A DNA stretch of 64,000 nt from Pseudomonas hormoni (GCF_018502625.1 NZ_CP075566.1:3954001-4018000); one strand, 5' to 3'; positions 7,828 through 16,269 are shown, numbered from the stretch's first letter. Notes: generated by a model not told the origin, from the sequence alone. Numbers and translations are program-made.

Positions 7828-9314
7828 ACGATATGCTCATAGCCAAAGAGGCCAGCTATCGACTGCTCCCGTTCCGATTTTTGCGGATCGATGAGCACCA
7901 TAGCGAGAGTATTTTGCTAACAGCTGACACAGGCGAGTATCTTTTCGTTTCTGAAAAACAGTTGAAGGATCTCGCCTACAAGGCCGTGGATACAAGCTCT
8001 GCTCACTACAAAGACCTACTTGCCCGCCACTTTGTCTTTGAGCCGAATGTGCACGACCCATTTCCAGAAATGGCGGCGCAATTTAGTAGTCGTAAAAGCT
8101 TTGTCCTCAAAGGACCTGCGCTACACATTTTCGTTGTCACTCTACGCTGCAATCACACCTGCGCTTACTGCCAAGTCTCCCGGGCGCCACTCAGTGGTTC
8201 GGGTCATGACATGTCAGCCGAGCATGCTGAGCTGGCAGTGGATCGAATGTTTGAGGCTCCCTCCCCCGTACTCACCGTCGAGTTTCAAGGTGGCGAACCT
8301 CTGTTAGCGTTTGACCGCATCCGACAAATTGTTGGGTTGGTCGAAGCCCGTAACGCAGTGGAGCAACGCAGCATCCAGTACGTCATCACGACGACTCTCC
8401 ATCACCTGAATGTCGAGATCCTGGATTTCGCCAAGCAACACAACATTCAATTTTCCACTTCACTGGACGGTCCAGAGTTTCTGCACAACGCCAACCGGCC
8501 AACACCGACCAGAGATGCCTACAAGCGAACGATTGAAGGCATCGAACAAGTAAGGGCATGGCTGGGTCACGATGCAGTTTCGGCACTGACAACCATCACC
8601 TCCAAGAGCTTGGAGCACCCTCACGCGATAATTGACGAGTACGTGGCCCAAGGATTCACCAACATCTCTCTGCGCCCCTTGAGCCCGTATGGATTCGCGA
8701 AGAAATCCGCGAAGCGTCTGGACTATTCGATGGATGAGTTCATCGGTTTTTACTTGGAGGCTTTGTCGTATCTGATGAATCTGAATGCTCAAGGGACGTT
8801 CATCTCAGAAGGTTACGCATCACTCCTGCTGACGAACATTTTGACTCCGTTTGCATCCGGCTATGTAGATCTGCGCTCCCCCCTGGGCGCAGGACTGGGA
8901 ACTCTCGTTTACAACTACGACGGCGATGTCTACCCCTCAGATGAATCCCGCATGCTTCTCGAAATGGGTGAGGACGGATTGAAGCTCGGCAGGGTGCACC
9001 AACCTCTGAAGGAGCTGCTCCAATCGCCAGTGATTGATATGTTGCTGTCCGCAGGTGTGGCAGAAGCGTTACCAGGATGTTCTGACTGTGCGCTAGTCCC
9101 CTATTGCGGAGCAGACCCCATTGAGCATTTTGCCCGCCAAGCGGATCCGATCGGACACCGCGCATTCAGCAGCTTCTGTCAGAAAAACACTGCATTGCTC
9201 ACGCACCTTTTTCGCTTGCTGCGTGATGGGGACAGCGAGACTCAAAAAACCCTTTTGTCCTGGCTAACGCGTAGATCTTTGAGCGCCCTTCCCTCACCTG
9301 GTTATAGGGGCTAA
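7824..9314 (+). CDS. hxsB: Radical SAM maturase HxsB
   Basis: 496 residues from a GTG overlapping the hxsD stop. The radical-SAM cluster motif CNHTCAYC gives C109, C113 and C116 for the SAM-binding 4Fe-4S cluster; FQGGEPLL follows as the SAM-contact GGE motif. The C-terminus carries a SPASM-like set of cysteines (CSDCALVPYCGADP and a later Cys in SSFC) for additional clusters. Related SPASM enzymes modify ribosomally made peptides, so the inferred substrate is the His-Ser-Ser repeat protein HxsA. The exact chemistry is unknown. The enzyme is cytoplasmic. Confidence 0.93.
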   Translation: MNDMLIAKEASYRLLPFRFLRIDEHHSESILLTADTGEYLFVSEKQLKDLAYKAVDTSSAHYKDLLARHFVFEPNVHDPFPEMAAQFSSRKSFVLKGPALHIFVVTLRCNHTCAYCQVSRAPLSGSGHDMSAEHAELAVDRMFEAPSPVLTVEFQGGEPLLAFDRIRQIVGLVEARNAVEQRSIQYVITTTLHHLNVEILDFAKQHNIQFSTSLDGPEFLHNANRPTPTRDAYKRTIEGIEQVRAWLGHDAVSALTTITSKSLEHPHAIIDEYVAQGFTNISLRPLSPYGFAKKSAKRLDYSMDEFIGFYLEALSYLMNLNAQGTFISEGYASLLLTNILTPFASGYVDLRSPLGAGLGTLVYNYDGDVYPSDESRMLLEMGEDGLKLGRVHQPLKELLQSPVIDMLLSAGVAEALPGCSDCALVPYCGADPIEHFARQADPIGHRAFSSFCQKNTALLTHLFRLLRDGDSETQKTLLSWLTRRSLSALPSPGYRG

Positions 9315-9316
9315 AG

Positions 9317-10555
9317 ATGCTACGACTCGACACGCAATTTGAGATTCTCAATCTCACGGCACCCAAGCTATTCAAAGTCATCACTCCAGAAGAATTCATT
9401 TCCCAAGGTGTGGCCGTGTGCGCAGGTGAAGCTTCTTTTGATGACTTAATGCTATGGCTCGACCAATCCTCCACCGCCAATCTGTACCAATGGCTCTCAG
9501 TTCCTGTTGGTGGTTTTTTGGTATCAGGCCACCCGCATCCAGTAGGTCCCATAAGCGCAGCTTTGTTGACCAATCCCAAAGATCCATTGGTCGTGCAGCC
9601 TGGAGATGTCATCGCGGTTAGACCTGGAACGAGCGTCGTACGTGTTCTCTATCGCAGGGGTGCCAATAGCAATCTGTTGTTCATGACTGATCGATGCAAC
9701 AGCCTATGTCTGATGTGCTCTCAGCCCCCAAAGGACATCGATGACAGGTGGCACATCGAGGAGAACCTGAAGCTAATTGACTTGGTCGACCCGGGGGCCG
9801 AACAACTGGGTATAAGTGGCGGAGAGCCCACGCTGTACCGGTCGGGCTTGCTCGCCATCATTGAGCACGCCAAACGGGTACTGCCTGAAAAATCCTTGCA
9901 CATTTTAAGCAACGGTCGGTTGCTGAGTGATCCCACGTGGATCGATGACCTTCGACAAGTAAGTCACCCAAGTCTCAGTTGGGGCGTTCCTCTGTACGCC
10001 GACAATGCAGAGGACCACGACAACGTCGTCCAAGCCCCAGGCGCATTCAGCGAAACAATAGTCGGCCTCTACAACCTCCAACGCGCGGGGCAAAAGATAG
10101 AAATCCGCATGGTACTGAGCAGGCTGACGACGCCTCGGCTTCCCGAGTGGGCGCATTTCGTTTTTCGTAATTTGCCTTTCGTGCACCACGTTGCGCTCAT
10201 GGGTATTGAGAACACGGGGCTCGCTAAGAAAAATTACGATCAGCTCTGGATAGACCCGGCGGACTACCAGGAAAAGCTCAGCCGGGCAGCTTTTTTCCTC
10301 GACATCCGCGGCATCGCTGTTTCGATTTACAACCTGCCTCTATGCGTACTCGATCCGATGCTAGAGCGCTTCTACCGGCAGAGTATTTCAGACTGGAAAA
10401 ACCTGTTTATCGATGCCTGCCAAACGTGCTCGGCTACTCACGCATGTGCGGGCTTCTTCAAATCACATTCATCTCGCTGGCAAAGCCGGAGCATCCATCC
10501 GCTAACCATCGAAGATCTTCAAAATATGCAGGGAGCACAGTATGAAACTGCTTGA
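9317..10555 (+). CDS. hxsC: Radical SAM maturase HxsC
   Basis: 412 residues, starting 2 bases after hxsB with AGGGG upstream. The radical-SAM motif CNSLCLMC gives C127, C131 and C134, followed by ISGGEPTLYR. A C-terminal cysteine group (CQTCSATHACAGF) may hold another cluster. About 120 residues precede the motif and may form a substrate-recognition domain. It is a second, distinct radical-SAM enzyme of the same system, so two chemically separate or sequential modifications of HxsA are plausible. Its 3' end overlaps hxsA by 14 bases. Confidence 0.93.
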   Translation: MLRLDTQFEILNLTAPKLFKVITPEEFISQGVAVCAGEASFDDLMLWLDQSSTANLYQWLSVPVGGFLVSGHPHPVGPISAALLTNPKDPLVVQPGDVIAVRPGTSVVRVLYRRGANSNLLFMTDRCNSLCLMCSQPPKDIDDRWHIEENLKLIDLVDPGAEQLGISGGEPTLYRSGLLAIIEHAKRVLPEKSLHILSNGRLLSDPTWIDDLRQVSHPSLSWGVPLYADNAEDHDNVVQAPGAFSETIVGLYNLQRAGQKIEIRMVLSRLTTPRLPEWAHFVFRNLPFVHHVALMGIENTGLAKKNYDQLWIDPADYQEKLSRAAFFLDIRGIAVSIYNLPLCVLDPMLERFYRQSISDWKNLFIDACQTCSATHACAGFFKSHSSRWQSRSIHPLTIEDLQNMQGAQYETA

Positions 10556-11171
10556 TCGTTGGAAGCTTCTGATCGGCCAATCTATGGCCTTGATCCCCGT
10601 TATCGGTAGCCCTATGGCAGATGCCAGCACGACTCAATTGGCATCGGCTGACTGGTTGCCGAATCCCCACAGTGCTCCGCCTGCATTCAACAACACCCTG
10701 AATGCGAAAGACGCGATCAACGTCTACGCAGGACATAGCTCACACAGCTCGCACAGTTCACATAGCTCGCATAGTTCTCACTACAGCAGTTCGGGTGGTT
10801 ACAGCGCTCCAAGCGCCTACACTGCGCCAACCAGCAATTTTCTTTCGTCGCCTTCAACACCCAGCACTACGACTCACTCCACCGTCAGCACACCGAGCAC
10901 GACATCTTCCAAGCCTTCTACCAGTACGGCAACGCGATCGAATGTCTACTCAGCCACACCTGCCAAGCCCACAGCAGCGGATCTGTCGATGCTTGTTCGA
11001 CGTGTTCAATTGGCTTTGATGATCAAAAAATATTACGCGGGGCCGATCGATGGGGTGCTCAATAACAGTGTCCGTGGATCACTCATGGCTTTCCAAACAG
11101 ATTCGGCGATTGTAAGCAGTGGCAAGATGGATACACCGACGCTAAACGCATTGGGCATTGCCATCCCATAG
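10542..11171 (+). CDS. hxsA: His-Xaa-Ser repeat protein HxsA, the likely maturase substrate
   Basis: 209 residues, beginning inside the end of hxsC with GGGAG upstream. Residues about 10-28 are hydrophobic and may be an export or membrane segment (LIGQSMALIPVIGSPMADA). Residues 65-79 are five exact His-Ser-Ser units followed by H-Y-S-S-S-G-G-Y. A Ser/Thr/Pro-rich linker runs to about residue 150. The C-terminus (LVRRVQLALMIKKYYAGPIDG, then MAFQ and TPTLNALGI) fits a peptidoglycan-binding domain 1 fold. I infer an exported protein with a radical-SAM-modified repeat and a cell-wall anchor. Confidence 0.92.
   Translation: MKLLDRWKLLIGQSMALIPVIGSPMADASTTQLASADWLPNPHSAPPAFNNTLNAKDAINVYAGHSSHSSHSSHSSHSSHYSSSGGYSAPSAYTAPTSNFLSSPSTPSTTTHSTVSTPSTTSSKPSTSTATRSNVYSATPAKPTAADLSMLVRRVQLALMIKKYYAGPIDGVLNNSVRGSLMAFQTDSAIVSSGKMDTPTLNALGIAIP
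10734..10781 (+). repeat. His-Ser-Ser codon repeat in hxsA
   Basis: Five consecutive 9-base units encode His-Ser-Ser, plus a final His codon. Both CAT and CAC, AGC and AGT, TCA, TCG and TCT codons are mixed. The protein repeat is therefore exact while the DNA is not, which points to selection on the peptide rather than recent slippage. Confidence 0.9.
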
Positions 11172-11220
11172 CTCTAAATCAAGGCGCTATGGTGAGTCAG
11201 GAATGGATATCTAAAGATCT

Positions 11221-11412
11221 TTAGATTTCTGTGCAGGAGTCTGTGAACTCAGCAAGTTCTGTGTACGCTTGCACATAGGCTGCATCGGCGCGATCCAATT
11301 CATCCTGTAGCGCTTGGTTTTTTGAAACCCTGATAGCTATCATCTGCCGCGCCAATCGAGCGCGCTTAACTGCGTCAACATACGGTTTCAGGCGCTCGGA
11401 ATCCATCAGCAT
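11221..11412 (-). CDS. Small helical hypothetical protein
   Basis: 63 residues from the ATG at 11412, which has GAGGGCGG upstream; the frame is open a little further. The protein is almost wholly helical (SERLKPYVDAVKRARLARQM, then KNQALQDELDRADAAYVQAY) and may form a short coiled coil. No family recognised. It lies convergent to hxsA with 49 bases between the stops, and downstream of the DUF2188-like gene on the same strand. Confidence 0.5.
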   Translation of the reverse strand: MLMDSERLKPYVDAVKRARLARQMIAIRVSKNQALQDELDRADAAYVQAYTELAEFTDSCTEI

Positions 11413-11453
11413 ATATGAACCGCCCTCAAGGTGAGTGCCCAATCCAAGGTCAT

Positions 11454-11663
11454 TCAGGAGCAGAGCTTACCTTCCTTAAACCTTAATTCCTGGAAGCTGC
11501 CGTCAGCCGAAAAGATTCGGACCGACGCTGTTTCTTTAATCAAAATTTCCGCCGACATCCTCACAATATCTTCTTTAGCCTGTGCCTCAAGCTTCGCTCG
11601 TTGTGACCCGCTTCTGTAAAGCCCCCAACCGCTGGAGGTTTTCAATATCGAATAGACATTCAT
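11454..11663 (-). CDS. DUF2188-like small protein
   Basis: 69 residues. The pattern (Y-S-I-L-K-T-S-S-G-W-G-L, then a helix with AKEDIVRMSAEIL, then SVRIFSADGSFQELRF) matches the small DUF2188 fold: strand, strand, helix, strand, strand. A paralogue with the same pattern sits at 58099-58335. These proteins are common in Pseudomonas and have no established function. It precedes the 11221 gene, with about 40 bases between them. Confidence 0.65.
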   Translation of the reverse strand: MNVYSILKTSSGWGLYRSGSQRAKLEAQAKEDIVRMSAEILIKETASVRIFSADGSFQELRFKEGKLCS

Positions 11664-12119
11664 GTCACTCGCCTATTCCAAAAAATAAGAGGCACTGTCG
11701 ACCTTATGATAGGTGTAACGAAGATTTAATCCGGAAATGCATTTAAATACTATCTATTCCCGAGCTGCGATTCTAGCCCCAAACCTAACGCTTTTTGGGC
11801 CCTACCCAGTTCATTTTTATGAATAATTCCGCCAAGCAAAATAATAGATAATTTTACAACTATTAGTCTGAACAATAGTCCTCGCAATCAATTCAACATT
11901 GCTCTGAGAAAAATTCACACATGACGAAAAATTTAATTCATAAGCCAACTAGTTCTCTATTGGAGCAAAGGATGAATCCAGCTGCGCAGAAGGTGACCAT
12001 GAAATTGGCCTTGAGCTAGCAGACCCTCATTCCGAAATGTAAGCACTCACCTTAAGTCGATTAGCCGTTTCCGGTGAGGCGTCAGGGTCGATCAGGTGGT
12101 TCTGCCGAACGGCGCTTGC
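11664..12119. other. A+T-rich intergenic region before dmeR
   Basis: About 450 bases with a marked A+T-rich stretch at 11700-11950. I see no supported gene, RNA or terminator. It would contain the promoter of the leftward small genes and, at its right edge, the dmeR control region. Confidence 0.4.
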
Positions 12120-12142
12120 ATAGGTATAGGGGGTATACCTAT
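12120..12142 (+). promoter_or_regulatory. Palindromic operator of the dmeRF operon
   Basis: Half-sites ATAGGTATA and TATACCTAT are perfect reverse complements around a GGGGG core, 29 bases before dmeR. Operators of RcnR/CsoR-type metal sensors typically combine a G-tract with flanking inverted repeats. A second G-tract (AAGGGGTATCCC) lies right at the start codon. I infer autorepression by DmeR relieved by cobalt or nickel. Confidence 0.75.
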
Positions 12143-12171
12143 GATGACGCTATAAACGTAAGGGGTATCCC

Positions 12172-12447
12172 ATGGGTCATATAGCTTCCAACAAAAACGA
12201 TCTTCTCAAACGAGTTAAGCGGATCGCTGGACAGATCCAAGCCGTTGAGCGTGCGCTGGAGTCTGATCTTGACTGCGCTAAAACCTTGCATTTGGTAGCA
12301 GCCACACGTGGAGCTATCAATGGTTTGATGGAAGAGATCATCGAGGACCACGCCCGGGAGCATGTAGCAAACCCTGCCCTCAGTGAAGAAGAGCGCAACA
12401 AAGGTGTCGAGGAGCTTCTCGAAGCTATTCGCCGCTACTCCAAATGA
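12172..12447 (+). CDS. dmeR: RcnR/CsoR-family metal-responsive repressor (DmeR-like)
   Basis: 91 residues, all helical. LLKRVKRIAGQIQAVERALE is the family's first helix. C35 in DLDCAKTLH and H60 in EDHAREH fit the metal-ligand positions of RcnR/FrmR-type proteins, with an N-terminal His3 (MGHIAS) as in Ni/Co sensors. The protein should bind the palindrome at 12120-12142 as a tetramer and release it on Co(II) or Ni(II). The partner efflux gene starts 20 bases downstream. A formaldehyde-sensing FrmR role is less likely because no formaldehyde dehydrogenase is adjacent. Confidence 0.85.
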   Translation: MGHIASNKNDLLKRVKRIAGQIQAVERALESDLDCAKTLHLVAATRGAINGLMEEIIEDHAREHVANPALSEEERNKGVEELLEAIRRYSK

Positions 12448-12466
12448 AGTCGATAGGTATCGGGTC

Positions 12467-13369
12467 ATGAGCAGTTCCAGTGTCAGTCACATACACCAAC
12501 ACGTCTTCCTTGGGTCTGCCCACGAAGAAAACGCCAAGCGCACCCTTTGGGTGGTAGCCCTGACAGTGGTGATGATGGTTGGCGAAATCACCGCCGGCTA
12601 CATAACCGGCTCCATGGCGTTACTTGCCGATGGCTTTCACATGGCTACCCATGCCGGCGCCTTGGGTATAGCTGCTGCGGCTTACGGATACGCAAAGCGC
12701 CATGCCACCAGTCAGCGCTATAGCTTTGGCACGGGCAAAGTGGGCGACCTTGGTGGGTTCGCATCGGCGCTCATTTTGGGCATGGTGTCCCTGGGCATCG
12801 GCGTAGAGTCCGTAATGCGCCTGTTGCAGCCAACTGAGGTGCAATTCGGCACTGCAACGCTCATCGCGATTGTCGGTTTGATCGTCAACGTTGTCAGCGC
12901 CCTGCTGCTTGGCCACGGTCACAATCATGACCACGCGCATGATCACCACGGCAATGACAACAACCTAAAATCCGCTTACGTGCATGTCATCGCGGATGCC
13001 CTGACCTCCGTTCTAGCCATCGTGGCCTTACTCGCTGGCCGGTATCTAGGATGGGTATGGCTGGATCCGGTCATTGGCATTGTCGGCGCTATAGTCATCG
13101 CGCGCTGGGCATGGCTCCTGATGGGTGCTACTTCGGCAGTGCTGCTGGATCAAACCGATGAGCACGTCGCCGAGGAAATACGGGAGCTAGTTGAAAAGCC
13201 TGGCGACGCAACCATCACCGACCTACATGTTTGGAGGGTGGGACCCGAGGCCCATGCGGCGATCGTCAGTGTCATGGGCCAGTCCTCGACCAATGCCGAA
13301 AGCATTCGTGAACGCCTCAAGTCTGTTCACGAAGTTAGCCACCTGACGGTCGAATTTCGCCCCGTCTGA
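12467..13369 (+). CDS. dmeF: CDF-family Co/Ni efflux transporter (DmeF-like)
   Basis: 300 residues from the ATG at 12467. It has the cation diffusion facilitator layout: six membrane segments, with metal-site motifs LLADGFHMATH in TM2 and VIADALTSV in TM5. A histidine-rich cytoplasmic loop (HGHNHDHAHDHH) lies between TM4 and TM5, and a C-terminal metal-regulated domain (ITDLHVWRVGPEAHAAIV) follows. It is an inner-membrane proton antiporter that exports divalent metal. The upstream DmeR-type regulator and the His-rich loop favour Co(II)/Ni(II) over zinc; selectivity is inferred. Confidence 0.9.
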   Translation: MSSSSVSHIHQHVFLGSAHEENAKRTLWVVALTVVMMVGEITAGYITGSMALLADGFHMATHAGALGIAAAAYGYAKRHATSQRYSFGTGKVGDLGGFASALILGMVSLGIGVESVMRLLQPTEVQFGTATLIAIVGLIVNVVSALLLGHGHNHDHAHDHHGNDNNLKSAYVHVIADALTSVLAIVALLAGRYLGWVWLDPVIGIVGAIVIARWAWLLMGATSAVLLDQTDEHVAEEIRELVEKPGDATITDLHVWRVGPEAHAAIVSVMGQSSTNAESIRERLKSVHEVSHLTVEFRPV

Positions 13370-13386
13370 TGCCCAAAGGAAACCCC

Positions 13387-13758
13387 ATGCCTATAGGCAA
13401 ACGCGAACTCGGGCGCATCGAACGTCGCGTGGTCAGCACGCTGACTGATGCGTGCGAGACCGCCAAATTTGAAATCCAGGGCTTTACCTGGCTGACCCAC
13501 ACCGCTGACTCGAACGCCTTCGCAGAAACGCTGACGGTGACCTGGGTGTTCGAAACCTTGGCCGACAAAAAACTCGCCCAGGCTAATTCCAAAGCACGGG
13601 TGTTCGAGCTGACCACCATCGCCCTGCACGAAGCAAAGCTCGACGTTAAGGCCTCTGATCGAACGATTCGCTTCGACTCCGAGGAAGAATGTCAAAGGAG
13701 CCACGGCGGCGATTGGCAAAAGCGCATTGTGCAATCACTTGTGGCGAAGGGTTGTTGA
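13387..13758 (+). CDS. Conserved hypothetical protein of the dmeRF operon
   Basis: 123 residues from the ATG at 13387, preceded by AAAGGA; an ATG at 13369 overlaps the dmeF stop but has no such site. Patterns such as FEIQGFTWLTHTADSNAF and LTVTWVFETLADKKLA indicate a small alpha/beta protein without a signal peptide. Homologues in Pseudomonas are often labelled Fis-family regulators, but I see no Fis helix-turn-helix. It follows dmeF by 17 bases and abuts the DUF1289 gene, so it is probably co-transcribed. Confidence 0.65.
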   Translation: MPIGKRELGRIERRVVSTLTDACETAKFEIQGFTWLTHTADSNAFAETLTVTWVFETLADKKLAQANSKARVFELTTIALHEAKLDVKASDRTIRFDSEEECQRSHGGDWQKRIVQSLVAKGC

Positions 13759-13760
13759 GG

Positions 13761-13943
13761 ATGGCAAAGGAAATCGAGAACCCATGCAATGCGGTCTGCC
13801 AGTTGAGCGGTGACCTGTGCGTGAGCTGCGGACGCAGCAAGGAAGACATCAAGAAATGGAAACGCATGAAGCGGCCTGAAAAAATGGCCGCTGTGCAAAG
13901 GGCGAATGTGCGCTTGAAAGGGCTGAAAAAAGCAAATGGATAG
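13761..13943 (+). CDS. DUF1289 family small cysteine protein
   Basis: 60 residues. NPCNAVCQLSGDLCVSCGRSKEDIKKW is the DUF1289 pattern, in two parts: four cysteines spaced C-x3-C and C-x2-C that may bind zinc or an iron-sulfur cluster, then a basic helix (KRPEKMAAVQRANVRLK). It starts 2 bases after the preceding stop, so it is translationally coupled in the dmeRF operon. Its function is not established in any case I know. Confidence 0.82.
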   Translation: MAKEIENPCNAVCQLSGDLCVSCGRSKEDIKKWKRMKRPEKMAAVQRANVRLKGLKKANG

Positions 13944-14349
13944 GCGGATTAGCGTACAGAACTTAAATCTATATTCAGATACGACAGGAAAATTGACAAT
14001 CGCATCCGAGCAATCGTGACTTTAAAAAATAGCCCTTGCTGGCTTATTTGTTTTCAAAAAAACCACCAAAGCTTACCCGACGCTTCGCTGTCGGGAAGGA
14101 ACCAGGGGAGTTGCGATGCACACCTTGGTTGGTATCAAGGGGTAGCGAGTCAACCGTAAACCATTATATTAATGGAATAAAAATGCTGTCAAGCGAATTC
14201 TATATTGTTGGCACGATTAATGCTTTACCCATGATATCCGCACTCTTTCAAAATTCCTCCGAAGGGCTCTTGCCCTTCAGAATTCCAGTCGATTATCGAA
14301 CCAGCTTACCCATTCGTGACGGCATCACTTGTCACGTATATCGAGTCTC
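13944..14349. other. Intergenic region, one doubtful frame
   Basis: About 400 bases between the DUF1289 gene and the convergent SDR gene. An open frame 14036-14353 exists without a ribosome site, family pattern or plausible composition. I do not support it as a gene. Confidence 0.4.
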
Positions 14350-15219
14350 CTAGAGATCGAACGCGCCTTTGAGGATGGCCTCCAAGCCTTTTGGTTTCCG
14401 CCCTAAAAGCTCTTCAAGCGTGCTGCTTGTTTCGTTAAAAGCGCCCTTCTCAATGGCAGAAAACCACCCGGCGACGAAGTCTGAAATTATAGGTGGCCAA
14501 CCTTCTGCTTCTCTAGCAGCAATGAACGTTTCGGCAGAGATTAAATGATAAGAAATAGCCTTTCCCGTTAGATGCGACAAGGTTTGAGCGATTTCTTGGA
14601 AGGACCAAGCCTGCCCGCTGTTCAATAAATAAGCACGATTTTCATGACCCTCTTGGCTGAGCAAGACAGCCCCTGCTTCAGCTAGCTCATCACTGCTTGT
14701 CAGTGCAATGCGCCCCTGCCCGGCGGGCGCACTGAAATCTTTATTGGTTGCATCATCGCCAATGAAAGTCGGCAGCTCATCTGCATAAAGCGGATGCCAG
14801 ACGATTGTGTAGTCCAGACCCGAAAGCTTCAAAAGAGCCTCCGTCGCGATGTCGCTATCGGTAAGGCCTTGGATTGGTGATTGGTCCTGGTCTAAACGCT
14901 GGATACTCGTATAGATCACATGACGGACTCCGGCTCTACGCGCGGCATCAATTACGTTTTTATGGAGGCTTAAACGGTCGCTGAACACATCTGCGGAGAC
15001 CAGATAAATCTTATCCACACCAGTAAAAGCAGCCACAAGAGATTTGTAGTCAGCGTAGTCGCCGTAACGAACCTCAATCCCCATCGAGGTCAGAGATCGT
15101 GTCCTGCGAGCATTCCTGGCCAATGCCACGAGACTTGAAGCTGGAACCTTTTGCGCCAACGATCGCAATACCGCACTGCCGAGCCTTCCTGTCGAGCCCG
15201 TGACCAGAATTTTCCCCAT
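14350..15219 (-). CDS. NmrA/QorB-like SDR family oxidoreductase
   Basis: 289 residues. The N-terminal GSTGRLGSAV is the atypical-SDR dinucleotide motif (TGxxGxxG). ARNARRTRSL follows as the basic patch typical of NADPH binding, then DYADYKSLVAAFTGVDKIYLVS. The family covers NAD(P)H sensor proteins and quinone reductases (QorB). It is divergent from a LysR regulator and probably controlled by it. A truncated copy of this gene, next to a near-identical LysR, lies at 62.4 kb. Confidence 0.85.
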   Translation of the reverse strand: MGKILVTGSTGRLGSAVLRSLAQKVPASSLVALARNARRTRSLTSMGIEVRYGDYADYKSLVAAFTGVDKIYLVSADVFSDRLSLHKNVIDAARRAGVRHVIYTSIQRLDQDQSPIQGLTDSDIATEALLKLSGLDYTIVWHPLYADELPTFIGDDATNKDFSAPAGQGRIALTSSDELAEAGAVLLSQEGHENRAYLLNSGQAWSFQEIAQTLSHLTGKAISYHLISAETFIAAREAEGWPPIISDFVAGWFSAIEKGAFNETSSTLEELLGRKPKGLEAILKGAFDL

Positions 15220-15297
15220 GCAATTTACCTTTGAACTTTAGTGACCCGAAGAGCCATCACTATGATTACAAAGGCCACACAGAATTAGCCCCCAAAA

Positions 15298-15321
15298 GGT
15301 AGAATCAGCTTCAACCAAAAG
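15298..15321. promoter_or_regulatory. 24-bp element shared with the second LysR/SDR locus
   Basis: These 24 bases are identical to 62570-62593 and lie at the same place relative to the LysR start, while the flanking intergenic DNA has diverged. The core is TAGAATCAGCTTCAACC. Conservation in the divergent intergenic region suggests the LysR operator and/or overlapping promoter. Confidence 0.6.
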
Positions 15322-15327
15322 TTAGAG

Positions 15328-16269
15328 ATGACTTCAGATATGCTTAGCAATATTGAACTGTTTATACGCGTCGCTGAAGCCGCCAGCTTCTCCGAAGCCG
15401 CTAGGCGTATGGGCATCTCTTCCGCGGCAGTCAGTAAAAATATCGCTCGTCTGGAAACGAAGCTGGGCACACGGTTATTCCAGCGCAGCACCCGAAGTCT
15501 GACCCTTACAGAAGCAGGTGAAGCGTTTTTCCAAAAGGTCGCTGGAAGCCTCGATACCATTCAGTCAGCCATATCAGAACTCGGTGAGTCACGGGAACTA
15601 CCTGCTGGTCGATTGCGCGTCAATTTGGCCCCGTCTTTCGCATACGATTACATCCTGCCCCTCCTGAAAACTTTCAAACAGCGTTACCCCAACGTTGTGC
15701 CCGATTGGCACCTGGAGATAAGACGCGTTGATTTGATTCGTGATGGTTTCGATGTAGCTATAGGTGGCGGTATTGAACTGTCGCCTGAGGTTGTAGCTAG
15801 GGAACTGGCCAAGCTTCATTTAGTCGCCGTCGCATCTCCAGAATGGCTGGAAGGAAAGGTTTCGCCCGTCATGCCAGAAGATTTGCAGGGGCAGGAAGGT
15901 ATCGTCGCCCGCTCTACGGATACAGGTCGGCTACGCTCGTGGACGCTACGTAATGCTGCGAAAGAGACCTTTGACTTAGACCTCAAAGCTACCGTGATCA
16001 TGAATGATCCAGAGGCGCTGTGCAGTTGCGCTCGGATGGGCTTAGGTGTCGCCTTGGTGCCTCTCGAACGCGCTTGGCCCTGGTTGCAGCGAGGCGAGCT
16101 AATTCGACTGCTACCGGATTGGTACGTGGATTTAGGATCGATCTCCGTGTACTACCCTGCAAGAAAAGCACTACCTGCCAAAACCCGAGTATTCATAGAT
16201 TTTCTCGTAGAGCATTTCCAAGGAAAAATCAGTGATCAATTCAGCGCTACCAGCGAATTGAACACGTGA
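15328..16269 (+). CDS. LysR-family regulator, divergent from SDR
   Basis: 313 residues. Residues about 8-65 form the winged helix-turn-helix (FSEAARRMGISSAAVSKNIARLE), followed by the periplasmic-binding-like effector domain. VNLAPSFAYDYILPLLKTF and YPNVVPDWHLEIRR match the same regions of the paralogue at 62606. It likely activates the divergent SDR gene and represses itself. An in-frame ATG at 15340 is an alternative start. The ligand is unknown. Confidence 0.9.
   Translation: MTSDMLSNIELFIRVAEAASFSEAARRMGISSAAVSKNIARLETKLGTRLFQRSTRSLTLTEAGEAFFQKVAGSLDTIQSAISELGESRELPAGRLRVNLAPSFAYDYILPLLKTFKQRYPNVVPDWHLEIRRVDLIRDGFDVAIGGGIELSPEVVARELAKLHLVAVASPEWLEGKVSPVMPEDLQGQEGIVARSTDTGRLRSWTLRNAAKETFDLDLKATVIMNDPEALCSCARMGLGVALVPLERAWPWLQRGELIRLLPDWYVDLGSISVYYPARKALPAKTRVFIDFLVEHFQGKISDQFSATSELNT

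Noticed and set aside
10734..10781. Tandem repeat considered as a DNA-level satellite or CRISPR-like repeat
   Set aside because: Units are 9 bases, in frame and codon-varied inside hxsA; the repeat is a protein feature.
12172..12447. Formaldehyde-responsive FrmR instead of a Co/Ni regulator
   Set aside because: No formaldehyde dehydrogenase is adjacent, while a His-rich CDF exporter follows directly.
14036..14353. Open frame of 105 codons before the convergent SDR gene
   Set aside because: No ribosome site or recognisable pattern, and its end overlaps the SDR stop. An internal ATG near 14182 is no better.
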